A stretch of 19,956 bases of DNA. It comes from Pseudomonadota bacterium (GTDB lineage: Bacteria > Pseudomonadota > Alphaproteobacteria > Rhodospirillales > 2-02-FULL-58-16). The translations under genes were made by a program, and so were the position numbers. The stretch lies in NCBI GenBank assembly GCA_022560215.1, contig JADFTO010000014.1, positions 1 to 19,956 of the forward strand, read 5' to 3'. The notes below the pieces were generated by a model that saw only the letters and a list, made by a program, of their open reading frames with translations, was not told the DNA's origin and did no database searches. Shown here one piece after another: positions 1 through 6,612 of this stretch; within the stretch, counting starts at the first letter, position 1; every line of letters begins with the position of its first letter.

Positions 1-831
1 CGTGTCACCCGCTCGGTAGAACCCGGTGGTGGCCGTGCCGAAGGTTTGGATGGTCAGCACGTCTTCCTTGTTGAGGACGGTGTCGCCGCCGACGCTCACG
101 GTCAGCACGTTGGTGCCGTAAGTGAACAGCAGGCTGTCGGCCGTGGTGTAGGTGAAGTTGCCGCCCTCGTAGGTGAGGGTGATAGTCGCGGTGAAGTGGC
201 CCACCCTGAAGTTGTTGGCGTCAGTGCCAGTCCCGGCCACGAAATTGATGGAGTTCGTACCCACCGTCGCGGTGGCCACGTCGCCGTCGAACTGGCCGGT
301 GAAGGCCACGGTCTGGCCGATGGAGAGACCCGCGGTGCCCACGGTGATGTCCGTGGAGGCGATGTTGAGCACGCTCGCCGACTTCTCGCTGAACTCGATG
401 GTCAGGGTGGTCCCGGTGCCGTTGATCAGGTTGGTGCCCTGGAAGGTGGCGTCGGCGGCCAGGTTGTTGATCTGCGTCCTGAGATCGTTGAACTGGGTGA
501 TCAGGTTCGACATCTGCGAGGCTTCGGCGGACTTCATGGAGTTGGCGACACCCTTGATCTGGCGGACCAGGGTCTCGATGCTGTCGACCCCGTCCAGGGC
601 CGCCGTCACGGCGCTGATGCCCTGGTCGATGCCGTCCTTCTTCTCGTTGAAGTCGAAGGCCCGGTCGTTCAGGCTCTTGGCTTGGAAGAAGGACACCGGA
701 TCGTCCACGGGACCGGCGACCCTCAGGCCCGAGGCCAAGCGGCCCTGGGTGCGGTCAATGAGTTTGGTGGTGCTTTGAAGGGACAGCAGGCTAGAGCGCA
801 CTGCCGCGGAGAGCGTTACTTGTTCAGCCAT
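1..831 (-). CDS. Flagellin, N-terminal part (runs off the left edge)
   Basis: This is the structural subunit of the flagellar filament, exported by the flagellar type III system. The reading frame is open from the ATG at 831 to position 1, giving 277 codons without a stop; the C-terminal D1/D0 part lies outside the window. The first ~45 residues show a flagellin D0/D1 pattern (LSAAVRSSLLSLQSTTKLID, then RLASGLRV and DDPVSFFQAKSLNDRA). Residues ~60-140 form a long amphipathic helix ending in FQGTNLING, typical of the D1 domain. After ~145 the sequence is Thr/Gly/Val-rich and beta-like, as in the variable surface-exposed D2/D3 region where glycans are attached. GGAG lies 6 bases before the start. 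It lies downstream of flaF on the same strand. FlgL also shares the D0/D1 pattern, but the flaF neighbour and glycosylation genes favour flagellin. Confidence 0.9.
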   Translation of the reverse strand, partial: MAEQVTLSAAVRSSLLSLQSTTKLIDRTQGRLASGLRVAGPVDDPVSFFQAKSLNDRAFDFNEKKDGIDQGISAVTAALDGVDSIETLVRQIKGVANSMKSAEASQMSNLITQFNDLRTQINNLAADATFQGTNLINGTGTTLTIEFSEKSASVLNIASTDITVGTAGLSIGQTVAFTGQFDGDVATATVGTNSINFVAGTGTDANNFRVGHFTATITLTYEGGNFTYTTADSLLFTYGTNVLTVSVGGDTVLNKEDVLTIQTFGTATTGFYRAGDT

Positions 832-1010
832 GGTTCACTCCATTCTAGAGTTAACAGGTTTCTTCCTCGAAGCGCTTCTCGCTTCCGGAGGTATTCTCAC
901 CTCGGTTGCGATGGTAGCTCAATCTTCAATCCGGGTAAAGGCCAAATTGGAAATTTTTCTCTTGGGAGAGGGAAAATTCAACGGGCGCCCCCCGCCTATC
1001 GCCCTGATCT
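832..1010 (-). promoter_or_regulatory. flaF-flagellin intergenic region / flagellin leader with hairpin
   Basis: This 179-base gap is clearly more AT-rich than its surroundings. It contains an imperfect inverted repeat at 952-978: arms AATTTT/AAAATT and CTCT/AGAG around a TGGG loop, with a small internal bulge. On the minus strand it lies 33-59 bases after the flaF stop. It could be a weak terminator or processing site for flaF, or a structured 5' leader of the flagellin mRNA. In Caulobacter the flagellin leader is the target of FlbT, so the second reading is attractive, but it is inference. I could not recognise a convincing sigma-54 or sigma-28 promoter here. Confidence 0.35.
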
Positions 1011-1364
1011 CTAAGCCCCGGCCCCTTCCAGCAAACCCTCGGAAATCTGAAGATTGACGTTGATCAGGGTGTCGATGGTCTGGTCGGATAGTCCTTCGGC
1101 GCTGTCGAAAGTCTTCTCGGCGACAAACTTGCTCAGTTTGGTTAAATTTTCCTTTATCTCGTCGGAAAAGCCGCTGTTTTTCTGCATGGCCATGGTGCGG
1201 ATGGCCACCCAGACCTCGAGGTTTTCGTTGAGGGCCGTAACCATCTGCGAGGAGTCATTGACACGATTCTCGCGGGCCTGATCGATCGCTATGGCGCAAC
1301 GGGAAAGCTGAAAGGCCTGTTCCTCGGCCAGGGTCAATTCCCGTGCGGCCGCTTCTTGTGCCAT
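1011..1364 (-). CDS. flaF: Flagellar biosynthesis regulator FlaF
   Basis: FlaF is a small cytoplasmic protein found mainly in Alphaproteobacteria. It acts with FlbT in the production and secretion of flagellin. The product is 117 aa, the usual family size. The chosen ATG at 1364 has AGGAAGG about 8 bases upstream; the frame stays open further upstream to 1517, but that extension is not FlaF-like. Residues 45-56 (LNENLEVWVAIR) match the family's LN..LW core. The C-terminal half (SDEIKENLTKLSKFV, then IDTLINVNLQISEGLL) has the expected helical spacing. It lies just upstream of flagellin on the same strand, as in many alphaproteobacteria. No flbT gene is visible in the window. Confidence 0.82.
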   Translation of the reverse strand: MAQEAAARELTLAEEQAFQLSRCAIAIDQARENRVNDSSQMVTALNENLEVWVAIRTMAMQKNSGFSDEIKENLTKLSKFVAEKTFDSAEGLSDQTIDTLINVNLQISEGLLEGAGA

Positions 1365-1620
1365 GGTCGTATCCTTCCTGTTGGAATCTGATCGTGTGAG
1401 TGTGGGCATCTCCCGAAACTCCGTCATTGGAGGGGGAACGTCAACCACATTGCACCGCCCGGTAGGCGAAAAAAACGACTCGTTTTCGCGGGCGCGCGTT
1501 TGGGACATGCCGGGCACGCTAATCCAGGAATCTTAAGGAACCGTCAAGGGGAGACGAAAGCGAAATTCCTGCCCCGCCCTCCTTAAGCCGACCACCGGAT
1601 TCGGCCCATGAGCGAGACTG

Positions 1621-1755
1621 TCATGGGGTGTCGGTAAAGACCAGGAGCCTTTGGTATTCCTGCCTCGTGTTCCGCTGGATGTCGTAGATGTTGTAATAGG
1701 TGCCGTCGGGAAAAACCGAATAAAAGCATACAAAATTCGGCACCTCACACAACAT
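1621..1755 (-). CDS. Small hypothetical ORF, 44 aa
   Basis: This is an unrecognised short frame with protein-like composition, rich in Tyr and Phe (for example FVCFYSVFPDGTYYNIYDIQ). The start is ATG with a purine-rich GGCGGGAAA 7-15 bases upstream. It points toward flaF and away from the methyltransferase gene. It could be a real small protein or the surviving part of a decayed gene. The rest of 1365-1893 shows no other coding signal apart from the duplicated pseB leader at 1787 onward. Confidence is low because only composition and a plausible ribosome site support it. Confidence 0.35.
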   Translation of the reverse strand: MLCEVPNFVCFYSVFPDGTYYNIYDIQRNTRQEYQRLLVFTDTP

Positions 1756-1786
1756 GGTCGTTTCCCGCCTGGACATCCATCATTCG

Positions 1787-1965
1787 AGTCATAAAATGTT
1801 AACGGCGGTTGGCTAGCGTGTCGCTCAAGCCCAACCACCTGCAATGCGGGCCGGGACGGCCGGCCACGGGGCCTTCGGGCGGGGGTTTCATCCATGTTTA
1901 ACGGCAAGAACATCCTGATCACCGGCGGCACCGGATCATTCGGCCGGCAGTTCGCCGATGTGCTG
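1787..1965 (+). repeat. Copy A of a duplicated pseB upstream/5'-coding segment
   Basis: This segment matches 4038-4190 in the same orientation. Positions 1787-1849 align with 4038-4100 at 56 of 63 bases. Copy A then carries about 26 extra GC-rich bases. Positions 1894-1965 align with 4119-4190 at 71 of 72 bases, covering the first 24 codons of pseB. The non-coding part shares the block TGTTAACGGCG-TTGGCTAGC, likely part of the promoter or leader. Copy A places this block in front of the FkbM methyltransferase gene, so both genes may share regulation. A GAGTC (GANTC) site at 1786-1790 is not kept in copy B. Confidence 0.85.
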
Positions 1966-1989
1966 CGCCATACTTCATCGGCGCCATGA
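1894..1989 (+). pseudogene. Truncated pseB 5' remnant (31-codon ORF)
   Basis: This frame starts with the same residues as PseB (MFNGKNILITGGTGSFGRQF), including the whole nucleotide-binding glycine loop, and stops after 31 residues. Compared with pseB it lacks about 93 bases (4189-4281 of the intact copy) and has two extra bases. It then resumes at TACTTCATCGGCG (1971-1983, matching 4287-4299) before homology ends. It is therefore a pseB copy with an internal deletion, cut off at about base 180 of the gene. Its TGA overlaps the ATG of the methyltransferase (ATGA at 1986-1989). It probably survives as a translated leader that feeds ribosomes to that gene, which has no ribosome site of its own. 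Confidence 0.8.
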
Positions 1990-2867
1990 GCAACGTCGTC
2001 CCGGTGGAATTGAACCTCAAGGTGGGGGACGAGGTTCATTCGCTGCGCTACCGCTTCGACCTGGACAAGTTTTCCCAGAACATCTTCCACGGTTTCCTCT
2101 CCAAGGGGCGCCTGTACGAGCCGGATTTGAGCATGTTCGTCATCAGGGTCCTGAAAAAAGGGGACGTGTTCGTCGATGTCGGCGCCCATGTCGGGGTCTT
2201 TTCCATCCTGGCCTCGAAGCTGGCCGGCCCCGACGGGCAAGTCATCGCGGTGGAGGCGGAACGCGATAACGTGGACGACTTGATGGGTCACGTGGAATTG
2301 AACGGTTGCCGGAACATCACGGTCAGGAACGCCGTGTTGAGTGACAGCCCCGGGCCCACGACCTTCTACACCAACGCCGACAACGACGGGGGCCATTGCC
2401 TTTGGGACCCGGGCAGACATGCCTTCAACAGGAAAAGCGCCGCCAACCCGGAACCCAGGACCGTGGAGGCGGAAACCCTGGACTCGATCATCGGCGAGCT
2501 CAAGCCGCCGGCCATCAAGATACTCAAGATGGACACCGAAGGCGCCGAGCACCTGATCGTCAAGGGGGGGCTGGAAACCATCGAGTCCTATCGCATCCCC
2601 TTCATCCTCAGCGAGATGAACGATTTCGGCCTCCAGCAGTTGGGCTCCTCCCAGCAGGCCTACCGCTCGGCCATGAAGGAGATCGGCTACGACACGTTTC
2701 TCATGGACGACCAGGGGGGCTTTCCCAAGCTGTTGCCCTTGAGCGTCCCGATCCAGACCAGGATGGTCATCAACGTCCTTTATTCGACCGTGGACAGTCT
2801 GGCGCCCTACTGGGACGCCGAAAGGATTCCCTGGCCTGGAGCGGATGGGCCCCCCGGTCAGCCATGA
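1986..2867 (+). CDS. FkbM-family SAM-dependent methyltransferase
   Basis: The product is 293 aa with a Rossmann-type methyltransferase fold. The SAM-binding motif I is VFVDVGAHVG at residues 61-70, followed by the acidic residue E90 in VIAVEAE. The FkbM hallmark KMDTEGAEHLIVKGG lies at about 181-195. Family members usually O-methylate sugars or natural products. In this setting, methylation of a flagellin glycan or its nonulosonic acid is a reasonable inference, but the substrate cannot be read from sequence. The ATG at 1986 overlaps the stop of the truncated pseB leader, and I see no Shine-Dalgarno sequence directly upstream, so translation is probably coupled to that leader. It is convergent with the genes at 2922-3700. 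Confidence 0.85.
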   Translation: MSNVVPVELNLKVGDEVHSLRYRFDLDKFSQNIFHGFLSKGRLYEPDLSMFVIRVLKKGDVFVDVGAHVGVFSILASKLAGPDGQVIAVEAERDNVDDLMGHVELNGCRNITVRNAVLSDSPGPTTFYTNADNDGGHCLWDPGRHAFNRKSAANPEPRTVEAETLDSIIGELKPPAIKILKMDTEGAEHLIVKGGLETIESYRIPFILSEMNDFGLQQLGSSQQAYRSAMKEIGYDTFLMDDQGGFPKLLPLSVPIQTRMVINVLYSTVDSLAPYWDAERIPWPGADGPPGQP

Positions 2868-2921
2868 CGGCCGCTTGAGGGGCCGCCGCCCGGGCGGGAG
2901 TCATTCGTCGGGCATGGTTTC

Positions 2922-3029
2922 CTACTTTCCGCGGCGGCGTGCGAAAAGGCCCCACAGGACCGCCAGCACCAGGGGCGCGCCCCAGAACACCCAGGGATCG
3001 TAAAAGAGCTCGGAAACTGTCTCCAACAT
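2922..3029 (-). CDS. Small single-span membrane protein, 35 aa
   Basis: This short ORF has one hydrophobic segment (VFWGAPLVLAVLWGLF, about residues 14-29) followed by a basic end (ARRRGK), consistent with one membrane span and a cytoplasmic C-terminus. The ATG at 3029 has GAGGG five bases upstream, a good ribosome site. It lies only 8 bases after the stop of the methyltransferase-like membrane gene, so the two are likely co-transcribed. An alternative ATG at 3050 would overlap that gene and add seven residues. Function is unknown; the context suggests a small partner of the larger membrane protein. Confidence 0.45.
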   Translation of the reverse strand: MLETVSELFYDPWVFWGAPLVLAVLWGLFARRRGK

Positions 3030-3037
3030 GGACGCCC

Positions 3038-3700
3038 TCAACGGTTCCATGAGAGCCGCGGGAAGAACGCCCCCACCCTTTGCCTGTAGAGCAGATACTC
3101 GTCGCCGAAGACCCTGCCCAGGCGCCTGTCCTCGAAATAGCCTCCGATAAACATGTAGGCGGCGTACATGGCGGCATAGATGATGTTGTTGGTCGATGGC
3201 CCGCTGGTGAGCAGGAACCACAATCCCGCCGCCATCATGGGATGGCGCACCCAGCGGTAGACGCCGGTGACGACCAGCCGGTGGGTGCCGAACAGCTCCA
3301 GGGGAGGAACGTCGGATTGCCCGAGGATCAGGCACAGGCCCCGCCATGCCTGCTTGAAGCCGAGGAATTCCAGGTAATCGCTTTGCAGGAAGGCGGCGTA
3401 GATGACGGCGATGGAGCCGAGATGGACAAGCGTGAGCAGGGCCCAAAGCCAGTCCGGATAGACGACCAGCCACGCATCGAGGTCCGGATTGCGGTTCCAA
3501 TGGAGGGCGGCGACCCCCCAGTAAAGGGCGGCGAAGCTGAGCCCGCAGTAGACCAAGCGCCAGAAATGATCGACGAAGAAGGCGCCCGCCGCCTTGGCCA
3601 GGGCCTGCTTGAAGGGCTCCTGGGCGGCCGCCGAATGCAACAGGCCGAAGACGGCGAAGGCGGCCAGCGACGGCCCGTAGGACTCGATTAAGGCCGTCAC
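3038..3700 (-). CDS. MddA / isoprenylcysteine-methyltransferase-like membrane protein
   Basis: This is a 220-aa integral membrane protein with about five hydrophobic spans (around residues 8-26, 41-66, 76-104, 155-166 and 172-188). The C-terminal half carries the ICMT/PEMT/MddA-type signature: GVYRWVRHP at about 146-154, then an acidic-basic turn (FEDRRL) and FGDEYLLYRQRVGAFFP near the end. Known relatives methylate small or lipid-linked acceptors at the membrane with SAM, and the NnrU group is related in fold. The substrate here is unknown. The start is GTG at 3700, overlapping the TGA of the upstream small frame (GTGA), which implies translational coupling. There is no direct link to nonulosonic acid synthesis, so it may be a bystander. 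Confidence 0.7.
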   Translation of the reverse strand: MTALIESYGPSLAAFAVFGLLHSAAAQEPFKQALAKAAGAFFVDHFWRLVYCGLSFAALYWGVAALHWNRNPDLDAWLVVYPDWLWALLTLVHLGSIAVIYAAFLQSDYLEFLGFKQAWRGLCLILGQSDVPPLELFGTHRLVVTGVYRWVRHPMMAAGLWFLLTSGPSTNNIIYAAMYAAYMFIGGYFEDRRLGRVFGDEYLLYRQRVGAFFPRLSWNR

Positions 3701-3881
3701 TGCCTCATTCGCGCCTCGTAGGCCTCGATCTTCTTCAGGCCGTCGAATTCATGGCCTGCACGGCTTTGCCGTAGGGGGCCGCCGCCGGTTTGCGAGACGT
3801 ACTGGTGGTGCCCGCCGCCAGCGCCGCCGATGTCGAGACGCCGAGGATCACCAACGAGGGGATGAGAGATTCGCCTGACAT
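3697..3881 (-). pseudogene. Small ORF with hydrophobic N-terminus, apparently frameshifted
   Basis: The frame starting at ATG 3881 (AAGGA 8 bases upstream) encodes MSGES followed by a hydrophobic stretch (LIPSLVILGVSTSAALAAG), resembling a signal peptide or membrane anchor but lacking basic N-terminal residues. It then reads RKPAAAPYGKAVQAMN and stops at 3735. One base out of frame, the sequence continues as a good helix (FDGLKKIEAYEARMRQ) to a TGA at 3697-3699 that overlaps the GTG start of the next gene. Restoring one base near 3749 would give a coherent 61-residue protein coupled to that gene. This is either a real frameshift or a sequence error. The function is unknown. Confidence 0.4.
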
Positions 3882-4037
3882 GATTTCCATCCTTCCCGGC
3901 GAAGGGCCGGAGGCCCGGAATCCTGCCTCCGCCATGTACGTTCAAGGAGTGAATAAATCCGCGCCCTCGAAAATGAGCCCAAATCCCGGCCAAGGCAAGG
4001 GCCTCGCGGAGAGGTGATCCCGGGCATCCGACTCCTC

Positions 4038-4190
4038 AGTCATAAATTGTTAACGGCGATTGGCTAGCTTGTTGGTCGAGCCCAACCATCTGCAATGCGG
4101 CCGGGGCGGGGGTCATCCATGTTTAACGGCAAGAACATCCTGATCACCGGCGGCACCGGATCATTCGGCCGGCAGTTCGTCGATGTGCTG
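4038..4190 (+). repeat. Copy B: intact pseB upstream region and first 24 codons
   Basis: This is the parent copy of the duplication described at 1787-1965. The non-coding portion (4038-4118) holds the conserved block TGTTAACGGCGATTGGCTAGC, which probably contains the pseB promoter or leader signals. A clear -35/-10 pair could not be assigned. The stretch 3882-4118 separates the divergent small membrane gene from pseB and has no other coding signal. Confidence 0.8.
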
Positions 4191-5105
4191 TTGAAGGAAT
4201 TCCGCCCCCGCCGGGTGGTGGTCTATTCCCGCGACGAATACAAGCAGTTCGAGATGGCCCAGGTCTATGGGGCCGATTGCATGCGCTACTTCATCGGCGA
4301 CGTGCGCGACGCGAGCCGCCTGGAGATGGCCATGCGCGAGGTGGATTACGTGGTCCACGCGGCCGCCCTCAAGCAGGTGCCGACGGCGGAATACAATCCC
4401 TTCGAGTGCATCCACACCAACGTGCTTGGCGCCGAGAACGTGGTCCGCGCCGCCATCAACATGGGCGTCAAGCGGGTGGTGGCGCTGTCCACCGACAAGG
4501 CGGCCAACCCCATCAACCTCTATGGCGCTTCCAAGCTTGCCTCGGACAAGATCTTCGTCGCCGCCAACAACCTCAGCGGCACCGTCGGCACCCGCTTCTC
4601 GGCGGTGCGCTACGGCAACGTGGTCGGCTCCAGGGGCAGCGTGATCCCGGTGTTCCGGCGCCTGATCGACGAGGGGGCCGAGTCCCTGCCCATCACCGAT
4701 CCCCGCATGACCCGGTTCTGGATCACCCTGGATAAGGGCGTGCGCTTCGTGATCTCGTGCTTCAACATGATGAAGGGGGGCGAGATCTTCGTGCCCAAGA
4801 TTCCCAGCATGAAGATGGTGGACCTGGCCCGCGCCATGGCCCCCGACCTGCCCCACGAGATCATCGGCATCCGTCCCGGCGAGAAGCTCCACGAGATGAT
4901 GGTGACCGAGGACAACGCCCGCAACACCATCGAGCTCAAGGACCGCTACATCATCGAGCCGGCCTTCACCTGGTGGACCCGCGATCCCTACCTGGAATTC
5001 GCCGCCGAGCCGGTGGCCGAGGACTTCCGCTACTCCAGCGACAGCAACTCAGAATGGCTGAAACCCGAGCAACTGCGGGAAATGATCGGGGACGACGCCG
5101 ACTGA
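4119..5105 (+). CDS. pseB: UDP-N-acetylglucosamine 4,6-dehydratase (5-inverting)
   Basis: PseB catalyses the first step of pseudaminic acid synthesis, turning UDP-GlcNAc into a UDP-4-keto-6-deoxy-L-AltNAc-type intermediate in the cytoplasm. The product is 328 aa, the normal size, and is a short-chain dehydrogenase-type Rossmann protein. Visible motifs are the nucleotide loop TGGTGSFG (10-17), HAAALKQVP (80-88), and the catalytic set STDKAANPINLYGASK (124-139), giving D126, K127, Y135 and K139. FNMMKGGEIFVPKIPSMKM and GIRPGEKLHE are also family-typical. The ATG at 4119 is chosen because the duplicated copy keeps the same start and a G-rich site (GCGGGGG) precedes it; the frame is open 24 bases further upstream. 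It is first in the operon but separated from pseC by an inverted-repeat region. Confidence 0.95.
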   Translation: MFNGKNILITGGTGSFGRQFVDVLLKEFRPRRVVVYSRDEYKQFEMAQVYGADCMRYFIGDVRDASRLEMAMREVDYVVHAAALKQVPTAEYNPFECIHTNVLGAENVVRAAINMGVKRVVALSTDKAANPINLYGASKLASDKIFVAANNLSGTVGTRFSAVRYGNVVGSRGSVIPVFRRLIDEGAESLPITDPRMTRFWITLDKGVRFVISCFNMMKGGEIFVPKIPSMKMVDLARAMAPDLPHEIIGIRPGEKLHEMMVTEDNARNTIELKDRYIIEPAFTWWTRDPYLEFAAEPVAEDFRYSSDSNSEWLKPEQLREMIGDDAD

Positions 5106-5118
5106 GTCCGGAATATAA

Positions 5119-5164
5119 CACAGTTATGTGATTTTTTAGTTGACGATCACATTTTCGTGTGATC
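5119..5164 (+). promoter_or_regulatory. Operator-like inverted repeats between pseB and pseC
   Basis: A perfect 7-base inverted repeat, GATCACA-TTTTCG-TGTGATC, lies at 5145-5164. A related weaker one, CACA-GTTA-TGTG, followed by AT and a T run, lies at 5119-5130. Three TGTGAT-type half-sites within 46 bases look like a protein-binding region, not a terminator, since the stems are AT-rich and short. The site sits at the start of the gene encoding the HTH-PseC fusion, so autoregulation by its own N-terminal domain is a natural hypothesis. The arms face the opposite way from a CRP site (TCACA-N6-TGTGA, not TGTGA-N6-TCACA). Confidence 0.5.
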
Positions 5165-6612
5165 ACCATGGGCTCTTGGGAAACCTGGACCGAACCATTT
5201 TGCGCATCCGCGCCTTCGCCGGCCGCCGGGGGTTGAGCAAGTCCCGCTACGCCCTGAAGGCGGGCCTGACCGTGAACGCGCTCCGGGGCATGGACTCGCC
5301 TGACTGGAACCCGACGGCGGAAACCCTGCGCAAGCTGGAAGAGATCATCCCCGGCGAGTTCGAGGCCGACGCCTTCCTGCCCTACGCCAGGCAATCCATC
5401 GACGACGACGACGTGGCCGCCGTCGCCGACGTGCTGCGCGGCGATTTCCTGACCACCGGGCCCGCCGTCAAGGCCTTCGAGGACGCCGTCGCCGCCCGGG
5501 TCGGGGCCCGCTTCGCGGTCTGCTGCTCGAGCGGCACCGCCGCCCTCCACCTGGCGGCCCTGGCCTCGGGCCTGGGCCCGGGGGACCGGGTGGTGGTGCC
5601 GGCCGTGACCTTTCTGGCCACCGCCAACGCCGCCCGCTTCGTCGGTTCGGAAGTGGTGTTCGCCGACGTGGACGCCGATTCGGGCCTTCTCACGGCGGAC
5701 TCATTCACCGCCGCCCTCGACCAAGAGCCGGACGTGAAGGCGGTGTTCCCCGTTCATCTCGGCGGCCAGCCGGCGCCCATGGAGGACATCGCCGCCATCG
5801 CCGGGAAGCGCGGCATCGCCGTCATCGAGGACGCCTGCCACGCCCTCGGGTCCACCTATGAATTGGCCGGCGGCGGGGCGGCGGAAGTGGGCGCCTGCCG
5901 GCACAGCCTGATGGCCGCCTTCTCCTTCCACCCGGTGAAGACCATCGCCATGGGGGAAGGCGGCATGGTCACCACCAATGACGAGGCCGTCTGCGGCCGC
6001 CTCATGGAGGCGCGCAACCACGGCATGATCCATGATGCGGACGCCTTCGAGAACGCCGATCTCGCCTTCGAGGGCGGCGCCGCCAACCCCTGGTACTACG
6101 AAATGCACCGGGTCGGCTTCAACTACAGGTGCAGCGACATCCACGCGGCCCTCGGCCTCAGCCAGATGGGGAAGCTCGAGCGTTTCGTCCGCCGCCGCCG
6201 CGCCCTGGTGGAGCGCTACGACCGGATGCTCGAGCCCATGGCCCCCCTGGTCCGGCCCCTCGGCCGCCGCCCCGGGACGGACCCCGCCTGGCACCTTTAC
6301 GTGGCCCTGATCGACTTCGCCCGGGCCGGGATCTCCCGAGGCCGGCTCATGGAAAGCCTGCGCGCCGATGGGATCGGCACCCAGGTCCACTACATTCCCG
6401 TCCACCAGCAGCCCTATTACCGGCGGCGCTACGGCCCCCGCACGCTCCCCGGGGCGGACCGCTACTACGCCCGCGCCCTCAGCCTGCCCCTGTTCCCGGC
6501 CATGAGCGATGGCGACGTGGACCGGGTGGTGGGGGCGCTCGACCGGGCCCTCGGCGACGCCGGCGCGCCCTCGGCGAAGGCTGAGGGTATGACGGGGAGG
6601 GTGCGGCCATGA
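5140..6612 (+). CDS. pseC: HTH domain fused to PseC-type UDP-sugar aminotransferase
   Basis: Residues ~80-475 are a DegT/DnrJ/EryC1-type PLP aminotransferase of the PseC kind: FLPYARQSIDDDDVAAV, CCSSGTAALHLAALA, IEDACHALGS (D231) and FSFHPVKTIAMGEGG with the PLP lysine K267. PseC transfers an amino group from glutamate to C4 of the PseB product. Residues ~15-75 are extra: ILRIRAFAGRRGLSKSRYAL, then AGLTVNALRGMDSPDWNPTA and ETLRKLEEIIP, which read as a lambda-repressor/XRE-like helix-turn-helix. PseC enzymes normally start near FLPY. The start is uncertain: TTG at 5140 is the longest option but lies across the inverted repeat and has no ribosome site; TTG at 5176 keeps the whole HTH. The last bases overlap the next gene (ATGA). 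Confidence 0.88.
   Translation: MTITFSCDHHGLLGNLDRTILRIRAFAGRRGLSKSRYALKAGLTVNALRGMDSPDWNPTAETLRKLEEIIPGEFEADAFLPYARQSIDDDDVAAVADVLRGDFLTTGPAVKAFEDAVAARVGARFAVCCSSGTAALHLAALASGLGPGDRVVVPAVTFLATANAARFVGSEVVFADVDADSGLLTADSFTAALDQEPDVKAVFPVHLGGQPAPMEDIAAIAGKRGIAVIEDACHALGSTYELAGGGAAEVGACRHSLMAAFSFHPVKTIAMGEGGMVTTNDEAVCGRLMEARNHGMIHDADAFENADLAFEGGAANPWYYEMHRVGFNYRCSDIHAALGLSQMGKLERFVRRRRALVERYDRMLEPMAPLVRPLGRRPGTDPAWHLYVALIDFARAGISRGRLMESLRADGIGTQVHYIPVHQQPYYRRRYGPRTLPGADRYYARALSLPLFPAMSDGDVDRVVGALDRALGDAGAPSAKAEGMTGRVRP

Noticed and set aside
1533..2552. Long minus-strand frame across the methyltransferase and the duplicated leader
   Set aside because: No recognisable motif, and it runs opposite a clear FkbM methyltransferase.
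2886..2897. 12-bp palindrome CCGCCCGGGCGG between the convergent methyltransferase and small membrane gene
   Set aside because: In such GC-rich sequence short palindromes are common, and there is no T run on either strand to support a terminator.
5119..5136. Possible terminator between pseB and pseC (short stem followed by T run)
   Set aside because: The stem is only four base pairs and AT-rich, too weak for a terminator; a half-site repeat is the better reading.
5168..5236. ATG at 5168 as the start of pseC
   Set aside because: It is out of frame with the aminotransferase and stops after about 22 codons.
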